Assembly (NCBI GenBank): GCA_014706295.1
Contig: JACSVZ010000037.1
Location: forward strand, 2,666,001-2,730,000
DNA length: 64,000 nt
Direction of reading: 5' to 3'
Origin: Lycocorax pyrrhopterus obiensis
Lineage: Eukaryota; Chordata; Aves; Passeriformes; Paradisaeidae
Shown: piece after piece, positions 12,306 to 24,900 of the stretch
Layout of the letters: the number at the start of each line of letters is the position of its first letter
Position numbering within the stretch: position 1 is the stretch's first letter
The notes under the pieces: generated by a model
Seen by the model: only the letters and a program-made list of their open reading frames with translations
The model's database searches: none
What the model was told of the DNA's origin: nothing
Made by a program: the position numbers and the translations under genes

Positions 12306-12398
12306 TTCCCCGTTTTACTGACTGAGGAAGTTAAGGCCTAGAGAAAGGAAGTGATTATTTAGAGACCCTAGAGAGGAAACTGAGCCCAGGGTTCTGTA
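12306..12398 (-). mobile_element. MIR-like SINE relic
   Basis: Read on the plus strand, CCCCGTTTTACTGACTGAGG, AGTTAAGGCCTAGAGAAAGG and GAGGAAACTGAGCCCAGGGT match the reverse of the MIR pattern (fraction near CCATTTTACAGATGAGGAAA and a GAGCCCAGG end). It is heavily diverged, as expected for an amniote-age SINE in a bird. Confidence 0.6.
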
Positions 12399-15295
12399 TA
12401 ATAACCATGTAGGCAATGTAACATGCCCTGAAATACCCACTGCAGTTCAGATATGCCTGTCCTGCCCTGCATTGCAAAGAGATAAAATACCTGTTGCTGC
12501 TCTTTTTAACCAACTATACCTCTTTCTTTCTTGGAGCTGGGATGTGAAAACACCGCTGCCCTGTGCCCAGCAAGGTTTGGTGAGTGAGTCGAATTTCAGA
12601 GCTGCTGTGGGGCTCCATGTGCCACTCAGAGACAGCAGAGCAGCAAGAGCCCAGCTGCTCCAGGGACCAGCCTGCTTGTCCCAGTGACAAAAGGTGACAC
12701 TGGGACCTTCAGCACCACTCAGCCCAGTGCAAGGGAAGTGCAGGGGAGGGAACAGTGCTGGGAGTGTGATGTCAGTGGAGCCGGGGTGCAGAAACCTCTT
12801 GATTTGCTCTGTGACTTCAGGTCCCAGCCCAGCTCTTGAAACTGCTCAGCAGAGGAGAAGTAAAGTGTTGCCACAACAGCATTATTTGTCCCTGTTGATG
12901 TCCTTGTGCAAAACACAAATCTTAACACAACTAAATGGGCTCAGTGTCCTCTGCAAGCTCTTGCCTCCGTGGGGCTGTTACCCAGCGTGGAGACACCGAG
13001 GCAGACGCTGACAGGGCTCTTGTTGGGCACAGTTTGTCTCATTTTGTTTATCTCCCATGAGCAAACTCAGCCGTGCTGGTCTTGTTCTTGTCAGACTGAT
13101 CCCATCTGTGGTGGGTGTTCTCCAGGGTCAAGGGGAGTTGCCTGGGGCCTAGTGGCCTCCAAAGCTCCTTCCACCGTTTCCTGTTAACGGCTCTGGAATC
13201 AGGAACTGCAGCCTGGTTTTGTTTACTGATGGAGTTAAATCTGAGTAGGGAATCTCCTCCTTCATTCATTCCTTCAATCAAGGATACTAAAGCATCAGCC
13301 TCAAAGCACTGGTCAAAAAGCCAACTCCCCACTGGCTGCAAGTCAGGATTGCTGTGTTCAGTTAAAGTCAGAAAATGGGATGGGGAAAGAAGAGAGGAGG
13401 AGGACTTGAGGGGTCTTGCAGCTGTTTTCACATCCTCTCTCAAATAGAATTTCTTCAATTAGTAGCAAGGATCTTATGCAGGAAAACTTGGAAGAAATCA
13501 GGTTGCACAAATGTTTGGGGTCTTTTTTCCCAGGAGCTGCCATAAGTTGCATTACTGCAGGTTATTTTATTCCTCTTTTCTCTCTCTCTCTCTATGGAAC
13601 TGCAAAAGTGACAGTGCTTTAAATGGAAAGATTTGCAGCGAGCCATCAGTCACCGTGCATGGAGGATAGATCTCCTGGTTTAGTCTTGCTTGTGCTTCCA
13701 TAAATCAGCATAGCTAAAATATTTGTGGTTGTCTGTAGGAGATTTATGCAGGTGGGAGCTTAGAGTCAGTCTGTCATTTTTGTGGGGGAAGTGAGAGATG
13801 GAACGGGCTGGGGAATGCTGGCTTGCAGGAAGGAAGGATTTATAATGATATTGTGGATATTTAGGGGTTCCACAGAGACAATTAGCAGAAACTCTGTGAG
13901 AGTACATGTGTACACATCTCTGATTTGGAAACAGCCTGTTGTTTCCCTGCATCATTCTCTAGTCAGTCAGGTGGGGATGTTGTATGGACGATTCCTTCTC
14001 TTGGATCTGCTTCAGGCTTGGTTTTCTTTTTTGCTCTTTCATTCCCTTGAGTCCGAGGTGTTCTGTGCCTGGGTTATGCCTGACTTTGGCTGGTGTGTGT
14101 GAATGGGCTGTGTGAGTAACTGTGGGTTAAAAAGCTCTTACAGGCTGCCTCTCATCCCACAACCCTGACTGCAAGCTCAGGGACCTTTGCTGATGATTGT
14201 GAGCCTGTGAGTTCTGAGCAAGATGAAGAGGAAGGAGGGGCAAGAGACATCTTTTAACAGTGGCAACAAAATCCAGGTCCTGTTTTCAGTAACGTTGTGT
14301 GACCCCAGTGTTTCCCTGGTTCATGGCAGCTCTGAATGTGGCCCCAGATTTAAATGGAAACACCCTGATTTCCACCAGCTGATATCCCAACACTATTCCT
14401 GTGGGACAGGCATCCCCCCAGCAGCAGGAAGGGTGGGATAGTGTGACAGTGCTCCAGACTCTGCAGTTCCTTGTCCCTTTGCAGGCTCAGGCAAAGGCCA
14501 GCACTGGGCTGTGTGAAGGTCATGGCTTCTCCTTCCCCTCATCACTGGTAGGATCCTATTCCCGAGGATTTGCTGGTTTAGCCAAAGTTCAGCACACAGT
14601 GGGGAGGCTGCAGAGCCCCAAACCCTTGTAAATACATTTTGGAAGGCTTAAAAAAAGTGCTGCTTATCACACAGTACTCCAAAGTTCTCTGGGCTGCTTC
14701 CTCCTCTCCAGTAGTGGATTTCTGATTATCCAAATACCTGTTTTGCACCTTCTGATTCCCTCTTTCCCCCCAGTTCTAATTCAGACTGAGCTGTAATGTG
14801 ATACAGCAGCAGCCAGCCTGGGAGCCCTGCGTAATTCCAGCAGGGAAGTCTGCACAGTCCACAAATCCCAGAGGACAGGAAGGGGCAGCTCCACCTACAG
14901 AATCCCAAAATCAACACACTGACCAATGGTACCAGCACCTGCCTAGGGAAAAAAATGCCCCTGTAGTTTGTTAAGCCAAAAAGGAATTATCCAGGGCTAA
15001 TAAAGGAGAGATGCTTTGCCAGTAATTTTTAGGGGGGAACAAAAATCAGGAAAATATTAATAGCTTTGAAGTAGCATTGCTGTGCTGTGTCACTGTCGTG
15101 TATTCTATTAAATCTCTGGAAAATAATTTCCAGGGATGTGTGTAATATGGAAGGACAGAGATGAGTCTTAAATCGGATTTTTTTTTGTGTTTTCCATCTT
15201 TGCCAAGTCCCTATAAGTCTTTGCAGTTGTAGAGACAGCCTAAAAACTGCTAACATTTCCAACTACAGAGCATAACACTGAATAAGGATAGTTGA
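12399..15295. other. Intergenic sequence, no gene recognised
   Basis: Nothing recognisable beyond a short (TC)n run at 13579-13593. Confidence 0.5.
13579..13593. repeat. (TC)n microsatellite
   Basis: Short run of TC dinucleotides preceded by a pyrimidine tract. Confidence 0.8.
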
Positions 15296-15419
15296 AAAAT
15301 TTCTGTCAAAACTGTGTTTAATGGAAAATAGAGTTTTGATAAAATAGCATTTTCACTGAAAATAGCTGCTTTCCATGGAGAATGTTGGTTTTTCACTGCA
15401 ATATTTTGACAGAAATTTT
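15296..15419. repeat. Inverted-repeat element with 16-bp perfect arms
   Basis: AAAATTTCTGTCAAAA at 15296-15311 is exactly complementary to TTTTGACAGAAATTTT at 15404-15419, enclosing 92 bp of AT-rich sequence. The inner part has weaker partial pairing (TGGAAA against TTTCCA). The shape is that of a small MITE or hairpin-type DNA-transposon relic. I see no clear target-site duplication, and I do not recognise the family. Confidence 0.6.
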
Positions 15420-16455
15420 AAAATCTTGGGCTGAAATATGGACAGCTGTTCAAGTCCGTCTAGTGCCACTCATATTTCTTCACCTCCTCAAATCTGAGGT
15501 ATTTTGCCAACTCTTTAGTTTTTAACATTGTGATACTTGGGAGTTTTTGTCAAGCCCACCTCTAGATTCATGCCATAGGACTCTTGGTTTTGTGTTTAAA
15601 AAGCTGGGTTTCTGTGGCTTTTGAAGTTAGAGGAAAAAAACCTCATGAAAATGTGATCCAATAACATCAGGAATTAGAAATCAAAGGAAGCTAATGAAAA
15701 TTTTGTTATTTTGTTTCAAGTAATTTTTGAAATTTTTAAACCATTTAAAAATATTTCTGTAGAAAATGTGTTGCCCAGTCTGATTAATTATTATAATCCT
15801 TCCCTCCATTTTCTGTGCCTTTTCCAGCTCTATTTTCATTTTTTGAAATGGGGGAAAAGGTCAGTACTGGACCCAAATGTGGGCATACTCATAGATTACC
15901 TGGGGACAAAGAAATGCTCTTTGTTTTCTCTTCCTTTTCCAGTCATTCTTCCCACTGGTTTCCTTTCTGAACATCCTGGAGTATTTTTCTGTTTTCCTGG
16001 AACTTTTTGTCCCAGCCTGAAGGTGCATCTGCACAGCAGCTGGCACACAGCAGTGTCTCTCTGGGTTAAGGTGACACCGTTGTTGTACTGATCAAAGGGG
16101 ACTTGGAGGCTGAAGGAGGTGAGAAGGGAAACCTCAGGCTCGTGGGCAGGAACCTGTGTTTTGTGTGGGCTTTCACACTTGTGATTTCATGTCACAGCTG
16201 GGGTGGATTTCTGCTTGAAGATTCCCTTTTTAATTCCAAAGCGAAGATCAGCCAGTGGGGTTTGAGTGGGATCTGCCAGACCTGCAGTGACTGTGTGTTC
16301 CAGGGCAGGAGAGGAGTGAGGGGGTAGAGTGAAGATCTAATGAGCACACGGCTCTCTGGCAAGTGCTCCGTGGTGCTGCTTCCAAACTGGACCCGGAATC
16401 CCTCCTAGGAAATGTTGTTAGCCCTAATCCTCAATCTGCCATAAGAAAGCCCGGG

Positions 16456-16479
16456 TTTTTTTGTTTGTTTGTTTGTTTG
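16456..16479. repeat. (GTTT)n microsatellite
   Basis: A T run followed by at least four GTTT units. Confidence 0.9.
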
Positions 16480-19400
16480 CCTGGGTTCTCTGTTCAGATG
16501 ACAGTGTCCAAGTACAAAACTTTATTCTAGTGAGCATCTGGAAATCTTAGGCTGTGTCCATGCTAGTAAAATCAAGGATGCCTGGGAATGTTCCCAGGAA
16601 TGTTCCTCAAGTGTGGAACATGATACTGTACTACTGAAGTGCTGGAATGTTGCTTGGCAGAATTTTGGCCCGTGCAGGCTGGTATTTGTTTCAACTGTTC
16701 CCAGGTAGGGTTTGAAGTTGGAGACCATTCCCAAGAAGTGGTTTTTATGCAGTCACCCGGATTCAGAGAGCTGAGAGGTCTCCGGTCCCGGCGTGAGCTG
16801 TTCTGTTTCAGCTGCCCTCAGTGTTTGGGCACATTCCTGTGCACATTTACTGTACTGGTAAATGTACCACTATCTCTTACACAAAGCGAAAATCTGCCTA
16901 AACTCCTCCTCCCTTTTGCCTTTCATGTCACCTTTGTTTCTCAGAGAACGTGAACGTGTCTCAGGAGCTTGTTTACATGGTGTTTATTTAAATTATGCTT
17001 CAGCAAGTGTCATTGTAGCTGACTCTGTGTCAGTGATTTCCTTTGATCAGCCACAAGTACTGATTTAAAATGGGGTTCACGGGGATGAACTTTATGCAGG
17101 AGCACATTTTGAATATGTACGACACTTGTGAACAATATTAATTGTTTTGTGATGTGCTGGCTATAAGGAAAGATCAAAGATTTACTACTCTAGAGCTATG
17201 CTCGTATGTTGTAGGAAGTTCCCGTCCCCAAAACACCACAGTTTCAAGAGCTAATCCACAGAAGAAGTGTCCTAGGTTCACCTCTTTGTTTATTTAAAGG
17301 TCTAGGAAAAGCAGGGTAGTGGCCAATGTAAAATCCAGGCATTTGTAAGTTGTAAAAACAAAAGAAATACGGTGTCAATGTGTAGAATGGAGGCATCTTT
17401 TTCTGTATGGGCTCATAAGAAACTAACCCATCCTGTGGATTTTCATTTTACAGGGTTTTGTTTTATTATTACCTTGATTTTAAGTAGCTGGATTTATAAA
17501 TAAGATACATTTATATATAGCATATTATAATAAGATGATGACCATCAATATTTTGTATACACATTCCGAAGAATTTGAAATGTTTTGGATTTATCAGTAT
17601 GAATTAAAAATGAGAGCTTCTGTTGGGGTTCCGGGGTGTGAATTTGGGGGCTGACTCTGTGTTAGGTTGTGGCAGAATCTTACCCCAGGACCAAAGCAGT
17701 GGCAGTGCCCCGAGGAGCCTGGAGCACCTGGTGTGTTTGGAGCCGGGGATGTGCCAGGAACGGGGCTGGGAAGTGGGGGTGTGACTGAGCCATGGAGGAA
17801 ATCAGTACTCCCGTGCTGGGTGCTGCTCTCTGGCAGGAGACTTTCCTGCCCAATGCAAGCAGCTCCCCAGCTCTTTAAAACATCAAGCAGATGTTTTTAG
17901 TGGTTCCCATGGTGACTGTCACTCTGGTGTGCGAACTGTGACCTCAGTGATCACCAATGCGAATGAAACTGGTGAAGAGTTGGGTCTGACCTGTCACCCT
18001 GAGCCTGCACACCCTGTTCTTGTCTGCTGGAAGGGCAGAAACTCCAGCCCCCGGGCAGTGGCTCCTGTGCCGTTTCCCACAAAGTCCCCCAGGCTCTACC
18101 TCAGCCTCTGATCAGCGCAGGGAGGGCTGTCCCCAACCGCAGCTCTCGTACTTTCCTACTGAGTCACAGCCCAAGTGACAGACAGGAGCACTTTGAACGC
18201 TCACATTAATGAGAGTCCTCCCAGTCGCCTCGGAGGGCTCCAGAGCCGGATCACAAAGCTCTGAAAGTCCAAACTTCCATAACACAATCACGGAGTCTGC
18301 AAAAGAAAATTTCCCAGACTCACTTGAAACCAAGTTTTTGCCTTGTTTGAGATGAAACGCTTATCAGGATTTACAAGCCTTCTTGGTAAATTTTAGCCCT
18401 GTGCCGGGGGAATTCCCTGCAGGGGGTGGTGTAAATGTTGAGGAAAAAGCTATACTGTAATTGTGAAAGCATGAGAAACCATAGAGGGGTTTTCAAATGA
18501 ATTTTCAGGTTCATTCACAGCTTGGCTGAAGAGCAGCTGTGGGAAACAAACCTCCTGAGAACTGAAACAGTGCACGGAGTGGAGCTCAGAGCTGCAATTC
18601 TTCAGTAAAGCAGGGAATTTAAGCATTTCAGTGCTGGGGAAATGAAACTGGCCGGTGCTCTGTTTCACTGGGTGAGAAAACAGCCCATGCCGTAGGGTTT
18701 GGACTCATTACAGAGTGGTTTTCAAGATATAGGAAGAAAAAAAGAGTTATTTTAAATTTCCTTTAGCCCTGGCATATCTTGAGAGGGGAAATACTTTTTT
18801 TTGAAATTTCAGTGCTAGTCATCAGTGGCTTAACTTAGGGAGTTATTGAGCATTATTTTTGAAGGCATTGTGTCCCTGTAGCTGTCACTGAGTCAACTGG
18901 AGAGGTACACAGGTGTTCATCATACAAAAATGTCTTAATTGTTGTCCTGCCCCAAACTGAAGGGCTCATTTTTGGTGCTGGGATCCTGCTTGGAACTGGT
19001 ATTCCATCACAGGGGGCAATATGAAATACAGAACATGCTTCCCTTATGGTTTCTTCCCTTTTTAACCTAAATTTGCAGATTCATTTGTTCCAACGACTCA
19101 TGAAGAATGAATGGGGACAGGCAGGTCTTTTTTAAAAGTGTAATATCAATTTGATTGCCCTTTAAAATCAGTGCCATTAGGATCCAGATTTTCAAAGCTC
19201 GTAAGTGCTTTACATCCAGTGATTTAAGTTGGAATGAGACACCTCTACAGCTTTTGAAGGTCTATGACTTTTATCTTTTAATTGCCACTGTAATGAAGAG
19301 GTGGGGTTTTTCAGGCCTGTCTGTCTCTGTGATAACCTCATCTCCTCGTGCCCGCCCTGCAAGGCCTCCCCAGCTTTATCTCTGAGGCACTGAGCTCTTT

Positions 19401-19611
19401 GAATGAGTTTCCATTTGTTCTCAGCCAGATAAGCAGCACCCTTGTAATATCCACTTGCTCCAGCGTGGCTCTGACGCAGCCGGGGTGGTGAAGTCTTTAT
19501 CAGATTAGAGCTTATCAGGCTCACAAACACAGCCTGGACACTTCTTGTATCTCCAGGGTTACACTGTGCACCGGGCTGCCCTTGGCTTCACACAGTCTCC
19601 ATTCAGGAAAG

Positions 19612-19633
19612 TGCTCAAGCACGTGCTTGAGCA
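19612..19633. repeat. Perfect 22-bp palindrome centred on CACGTG
   Basis: The 22 bases read the same on both strands, with an E-box CACGTG at the centre (19620-19625). The arm half-site is TGCTCAAGCAC. It could bind a bHLH dimer. Confidence 0.9.
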
Positions 19634-21880
19634 AGTGAATAGTCCCATTTAGTGGCTGTGCAGTTCCCTTTGGCTTTGTCAGGGATCTGCTTAAACATTT
19701 CCTCAGATTAGAGCTTGGGGGTGGCTGATTTATCATCTAAGCTTCTGTGCAGGAGCAGGATGTAGTGGTCAAGGGGGAAATAGGTTGTACTGCATAATTC
19801 CACGTGGAAAGCACACACCTGTTGCAGGAGGAGGTGCTGGAAGAGGAACTCTCAATTCTGGGGGTTCACAAGTAGTTTAGAAGCATGAAAAATACTGCCA
19901 GAGGAAGCTGGTTTGGTGAAGGGAGTGCTGTTGTGCAGATACCCTGTATTGTGAACTTGTCCTAAATCAGATTTAATGCAAGAAGATCACTTATGTAATG
20001 GATAATTGAAATATGGCAGAAGTGCACAGGATTTGAATTCATGCTGAGGAAAAAAAATCCACAGAAAACGCAATCAGCGGGCAGGTTGTTGGCAGGACAA
20101 GGCAATGTTGGTTTGACAGTAAAGAAATGTTTTATATTTCATAATGTTCTTGTGTCATAGAAGCATTTGAGGTGTCTGAAAATACTGGTATGTTCAGCAG
20201 TTTGAGCTCACGACTCTCTGACTCATCCCGCTAAAAATGCCAAAGAAATAAAGCTGTTCCTTTGTATCCTTCCAGAGTGGACAGGAAACACTCCCAGGTG
20301 GTCAAGAAAAGCACCCATCATATCAGGACACCTAAAATTTAAAGGTGGGTTTAAAGATTGCAGCACCATATGCAGGAACTTTGGCACAATTCTTTATATC
20401 CCTACAAACAGGTGGTGAAACTGTAGATAATGAAAAATCAGGACTGAGAAATTTGGGTCATTTGATAAGGAGGTTTAGTGAACTTTCCTGTATTTATTGC
20501 ACTTTTGTTACTCCAACCTGTGGTAGGTGTGAGCCTGTCACAGCTCCTTGTTGGGAAGCTTGGCTGCTCCTCCCCTGAGGTGTGTGGTTAATCTTTGAAC
20601 TGTGGGGGTCCTTGGCCAGTCCCAGTGGGGCAGTCAAGATAAGAGGCACTGCACAGAGCAGGGGATTACACCCAGCCTCAGTTCATACCCATTTTGTAAA
20701 TGATTAGTGGCTGCTTTAGTAAATAATTGTTCACCCCAGCGTGTGCAGTGCCCCAGCCTGTAAAATGTTTATAACACCTGAGAATAGTTTATTGCCTCCA
20801 TATAAACTGCTTATAAATGGAAAATTAGCGTGGTGTGAGACCAAGGGCAGGGGCAGAGAGGGCAGTGTTGGGCCTTGGTTCCTGAGCTCCAGGATCCTCC
20901 TGCCACGGGAGGGGTGTGAGACCCTGCAGAGGAAGGAAAAAGCCCCCCTTTGAGGGTACATTAGCTGGAATTGTCAGGGCCCTTTGGGCTCCAGTGCATA
21001 AGGATTTATCCCGAGGATACAGATAAGAAGGTATTATGATGACTGGCAGCTGGAAGAAAATGGGAAATGCTGCCTGTTTCAGTGCTGGAAGGGACTGGAC
21101 GGCTCTGGGAGGTGTTCATTTCCATCACTGATTGGGGTTGGAAGAGTCAGGCCCTTCCTTATCTGTGGTGTCACAAATCACCTGGGGCTGCAGCTGAATC
21201 TCATACTCACCTCGATCCTCCAAATGTAAATAATCAACAGGACACCAAAACATGAGTGATAAAAATCACAAATATCTTTCAGTATAACTGTGATAAACAT
21301 GTTTTCCTTTATTTTCTCATCTTCCCTTAAACAATGCTGTTGGCCCTGGCTTGACTCCCCCTGTTCCCTCTGTTTGGATTGGCTTCTGGTGGGAAGTTTA
21401 GCAGCTGTACCTTTGTTTTCTGTCTTCTCTCACTGCTGCAGAACGTGAAATTGCAGATTTCTGTGTGTCGGAGTTTCTTACATGATTCTGTAGCCAGAGA
21501 ACACCGCAGTGTCCAATAGATGGAATCTGCACTGTTGTCACTGAAGAGCCTGTGCCCCCTGCCCCACTCCCCAAACCCCAAAGGGAGCTCTGAGGATACT
21601 TTAACGTTCAGTTAAATCTGAATTAACCCAACGTCCTGGCATTTGTGTGTGTTTTTCATGGGCCCTTCCCCTTCCACAGGCCCGTTAATGAGGCTAAAAT
21701 AACATCAATGTAACAGAAGCATAAAAATAACACAGGATCTCTTCTCTTGATCCCGACATCAAAACCAACAGGAACATGTGATGGGATCATATGAATCTAC
21801 GTTACTTTAGCCTCACAAATGGTTCCCTGAGGCCTGTTAAAAAAACCTGTGGAAAAACATAAACACAAATACCACGAGTG

Positions 21881-21941
21881 TCATAGAATCACGGAATGGT
21901 TTGTGTTGGAAAGGAGCTTTAAAGATCGTCTAGTCCAAGCC
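21881..21941 (-). mobile_element. CR1 3' terminal fragment, reverse
   Basis: TCATAGAATCACGGAATGGT followed by TTGTGTTGGAAAGGAGCTTT and AAAGATCGTCTAGTCCAAGC is the reverse complement of the CR1 3' tip. Only about 60 bp is recognisable. Confidence 0.9.
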
Positions 21942-24900
21942 CTAAATATATTTTTCCCCATGCTTTCTGCTCTAATCCAAGAGCTGCAGTGTGGTCTTGA
22001 GAGGAAGCAAGGTGAAGGCTCTGTTCTTGATGAGCATCCCATTAGAAAAATGTGGAAGTCTCTGATGTGGGAGGTTGTTCCTGCTGTGACAGTGGAGAGC
22101 AAAGCAGAGACTCTTTCCCTGGTGCAAAGGTAAAATCTGATCAAAATGAGAATGTGTTTTGGAAAAGTGGAACCAATGGGAAATACTGGGTGAATTCTGT
22201 AGCCTTCACCCAGTTCTGACTCACAGGCGGTGCTCCAGTTTATCTCACATGATGCTGAAAGTGCTCATTGATAACTTGTACGAGTGAGAGTTGCACATCT
22301 CTGTTACAGGTGCTGCTTTGGGGACTTCCCAGACTGGTTTGCTGTTTCTCTGTGTGTGTATATATATAAAGTACACAGTATTATGTCTACTTATGTTCTG
22401 AGACAATGGGATCTGCAATCAGCCTGAAATAAAAGAGCAACCTCTCTGGAGAACCTGAAAGTTGGGCCCTGAACTGTGGCAGAGAGTACAAATTCTCAGT
22501 TTCTCAGGATTTTCTGGGTTATGAGCAAGACTGTGGGTTTTGGGTTTTGGTTTTGTTTTGTTTTGTTGGGGTGCAGTTTATTTAGCACCTCTGCAAGATT
22601 TAATGTGATAACTCTTGAGATCTCAGCACACTGAGGTAGAATGTCATAAAGGTGTCTGGTAAACAGATGTTCCAGTCTCTGAGAGCTGCTGGGAAACCGT
22701 GCATCACTGAATTCATGTGGAAGCAGCTGCAGCTTTGGAAGCTTTAGTTTCCTGAATAAATTCTTTGGACATCTATTCCACGTTGGCAACTGTGGCCGTG
22801 GTGAGCTAAAGATACAAGTAAAGCCCAGTTGCAGCAATAGGCTGGACCTTTTATCAAACCAATTGATAAGAACAGAAAGGATGGATCCACTTTCAGGCAG
22901 TTAGGTCTTGAAGATTTGAAAGGGAACCATTAATGCCCAGCAGATGTTAATGGATCAGGAGAGGTTTTTGTCAGGATTTGCTTTGTGCAGGTAGTGAAAA
23001 GGTGTTCTGTGCTTCAGTAACAGTGATGTGCATCTCCGTCCTGCAAGATCACTGCAAGACCCTAAGAAATAACAAGGCTTAATAACAGAATAATAACAGC
23101 AGGGTTATGAGGAGAAGATGTTTTGTTGTGGGTGTTCACTTTCTAGCCCTTAGGCTTTCAGAAAATTCGAGTGGCTGGAGCTCTAATAATTATATTGGAT
23201 AGCCAAAATTAGCACCTGTCTTCAAATAATACTTTTTAAAAATAAAACCTGAAATGGGCGTTGTGCCCAAAGTCATGCTGGAGGACTGCAAAATCCAAAC
23301 CAGGACCTGAGACTTTTGCCTGAGCTCCCCAAACTGTTATGAGGCTTAAATGAAAAGTGTGCAGGGAGGAAAGAAAAGCCTCCCTGGATGTTCTGTGCTG
23401 CAAGAAGGCTCAGCGGGGGGAGCTCAGCAGGGATTTCCACCCAGGGCACAACTCCTGCTTCTTGGAGGTGGAACTCAGCCTTTTCCATGCTCTGATCTCA
23501 GGGTGGGTTCATTCCTTCCCCGTGGAGCTGGCGATCCATCTTATTTGATGGTGAAATTGCTATGACAAAATGCTAAAAGCTCTTGCTCCGGGCTATTTTT
23601 AATCTACTGTAGGTGAAAGATCAGAGCACATTTTTGGAAGATTTATGTGTGGTACCCTTGTGCTGTGCTGGATGGGATAAATGGGAGTTGACAAAATACA
23701 GGACACGAGATTTAAACCCTTGACCTGTGACACTACGAGTCATCACGACTGTATGTTATCACATTTATGTTCTGCAGGCAAAGGCTTTGCTCTGAGGGAA
23801 TCTCAGAAATGCTCAGCAGAGGTGCAGGAACGTGGTTCTCACTCAGTCTTTATGCTTTTTTTGTAGGTGATCAGTAATGAAATCTCCTCTCAGACCTTGG
23901 TCGGTTTTAGTGCAGAATATTTCCCAGCAGCTTTCATGTTGTCTGTGCACAGTAACACAATTACATGTTTGTGCACAGGAACACATCTGTGTTTTGTGGA
24001 AAGGGTGAAGCTACTTAATGACAGCTCAGCTTGTGCAGCCTCAGCAGTTCTGCTGATCCTTTAATAGTCCAGGCTTTCCAACTGCTTCCAACTCTCTGTT
24101 CGCTGTGTCCTTCTCAGAAACAAGAGCCCTGATAAAGCCAAGAGACTTTAGAAATTGTGTGAAACACTGTTTTCACATCAAGTTCGGGGTTCTGCTGAAC
24201 CAGGCCCTGCAGTGACTGTTGGTGATGTTCATCTGCAACGTGTGCTTCCAAAATTCCACCTCCTTGTGAGGGGCACATCCCCAATTAGTCTGGGAATTTG
24301 TTCTGCATGTGCAAATCTTTTCTTGGGAAAGGAAGTGTCACATGCAGACTTGGCTGAAGAAAGCAAGCTGTTTAATCTTAAATGGTAATTGTCATCCTCT
24401 GGCTAATGATAAGCAATATTATGGCCTGTGTATCAGCTGTAATTAAGCAGTAAGACACAACAAGGTGTATGTTACAGAGAGATAACAGTGCTCAAGAGCC
24501 AGTGACCTGCAAAGCCCATTATCTCCCAGCTGCACGAGCCAGGGTGTGCACGTGTGGTCCCAAACCCACTGTCCCCTCTGGCCCTGCCTGCAGGCTGCTT
24601 CTGGGGGGCAAAAGTGGGAAAGAGGTTTGTGTTGTATGATTTTTTAACAAAGCTTCTTTTTCGAGTAGTTGATTTCTGCACGTTTAAGAAACCAGTGTGA
24701 AACATTCTAAGGTGTCACTCCCTGGAGTTCTGGGAAATGGGCACCGCTTCAGGCGAGGCCCTGCAGGGCTGTGCTGGCCCGGGAGGGGTGAGGTGTGTAG
24801 GGAAGGATTCCCAGTTCCAGCACCAAACCAGCAGCAACGTGTCATTTGCTCCAGGAAAGATAGCAGAGGGAGCTGGAACGTGGGGTTAGATGGACTTTGT

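Larger units (their letters stand above)
15420..21880. other. Intergenic sequence, no gene recognised
   Basis: Contains a (GTTT)n run (16456-16479), a cluster of GGAATG motifs (16581-16649), a near-palindrome (17131-17146) and a perfect 22-bp palindrome (19612-19633). No coding exon can be supported. Confidence 0.5.
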
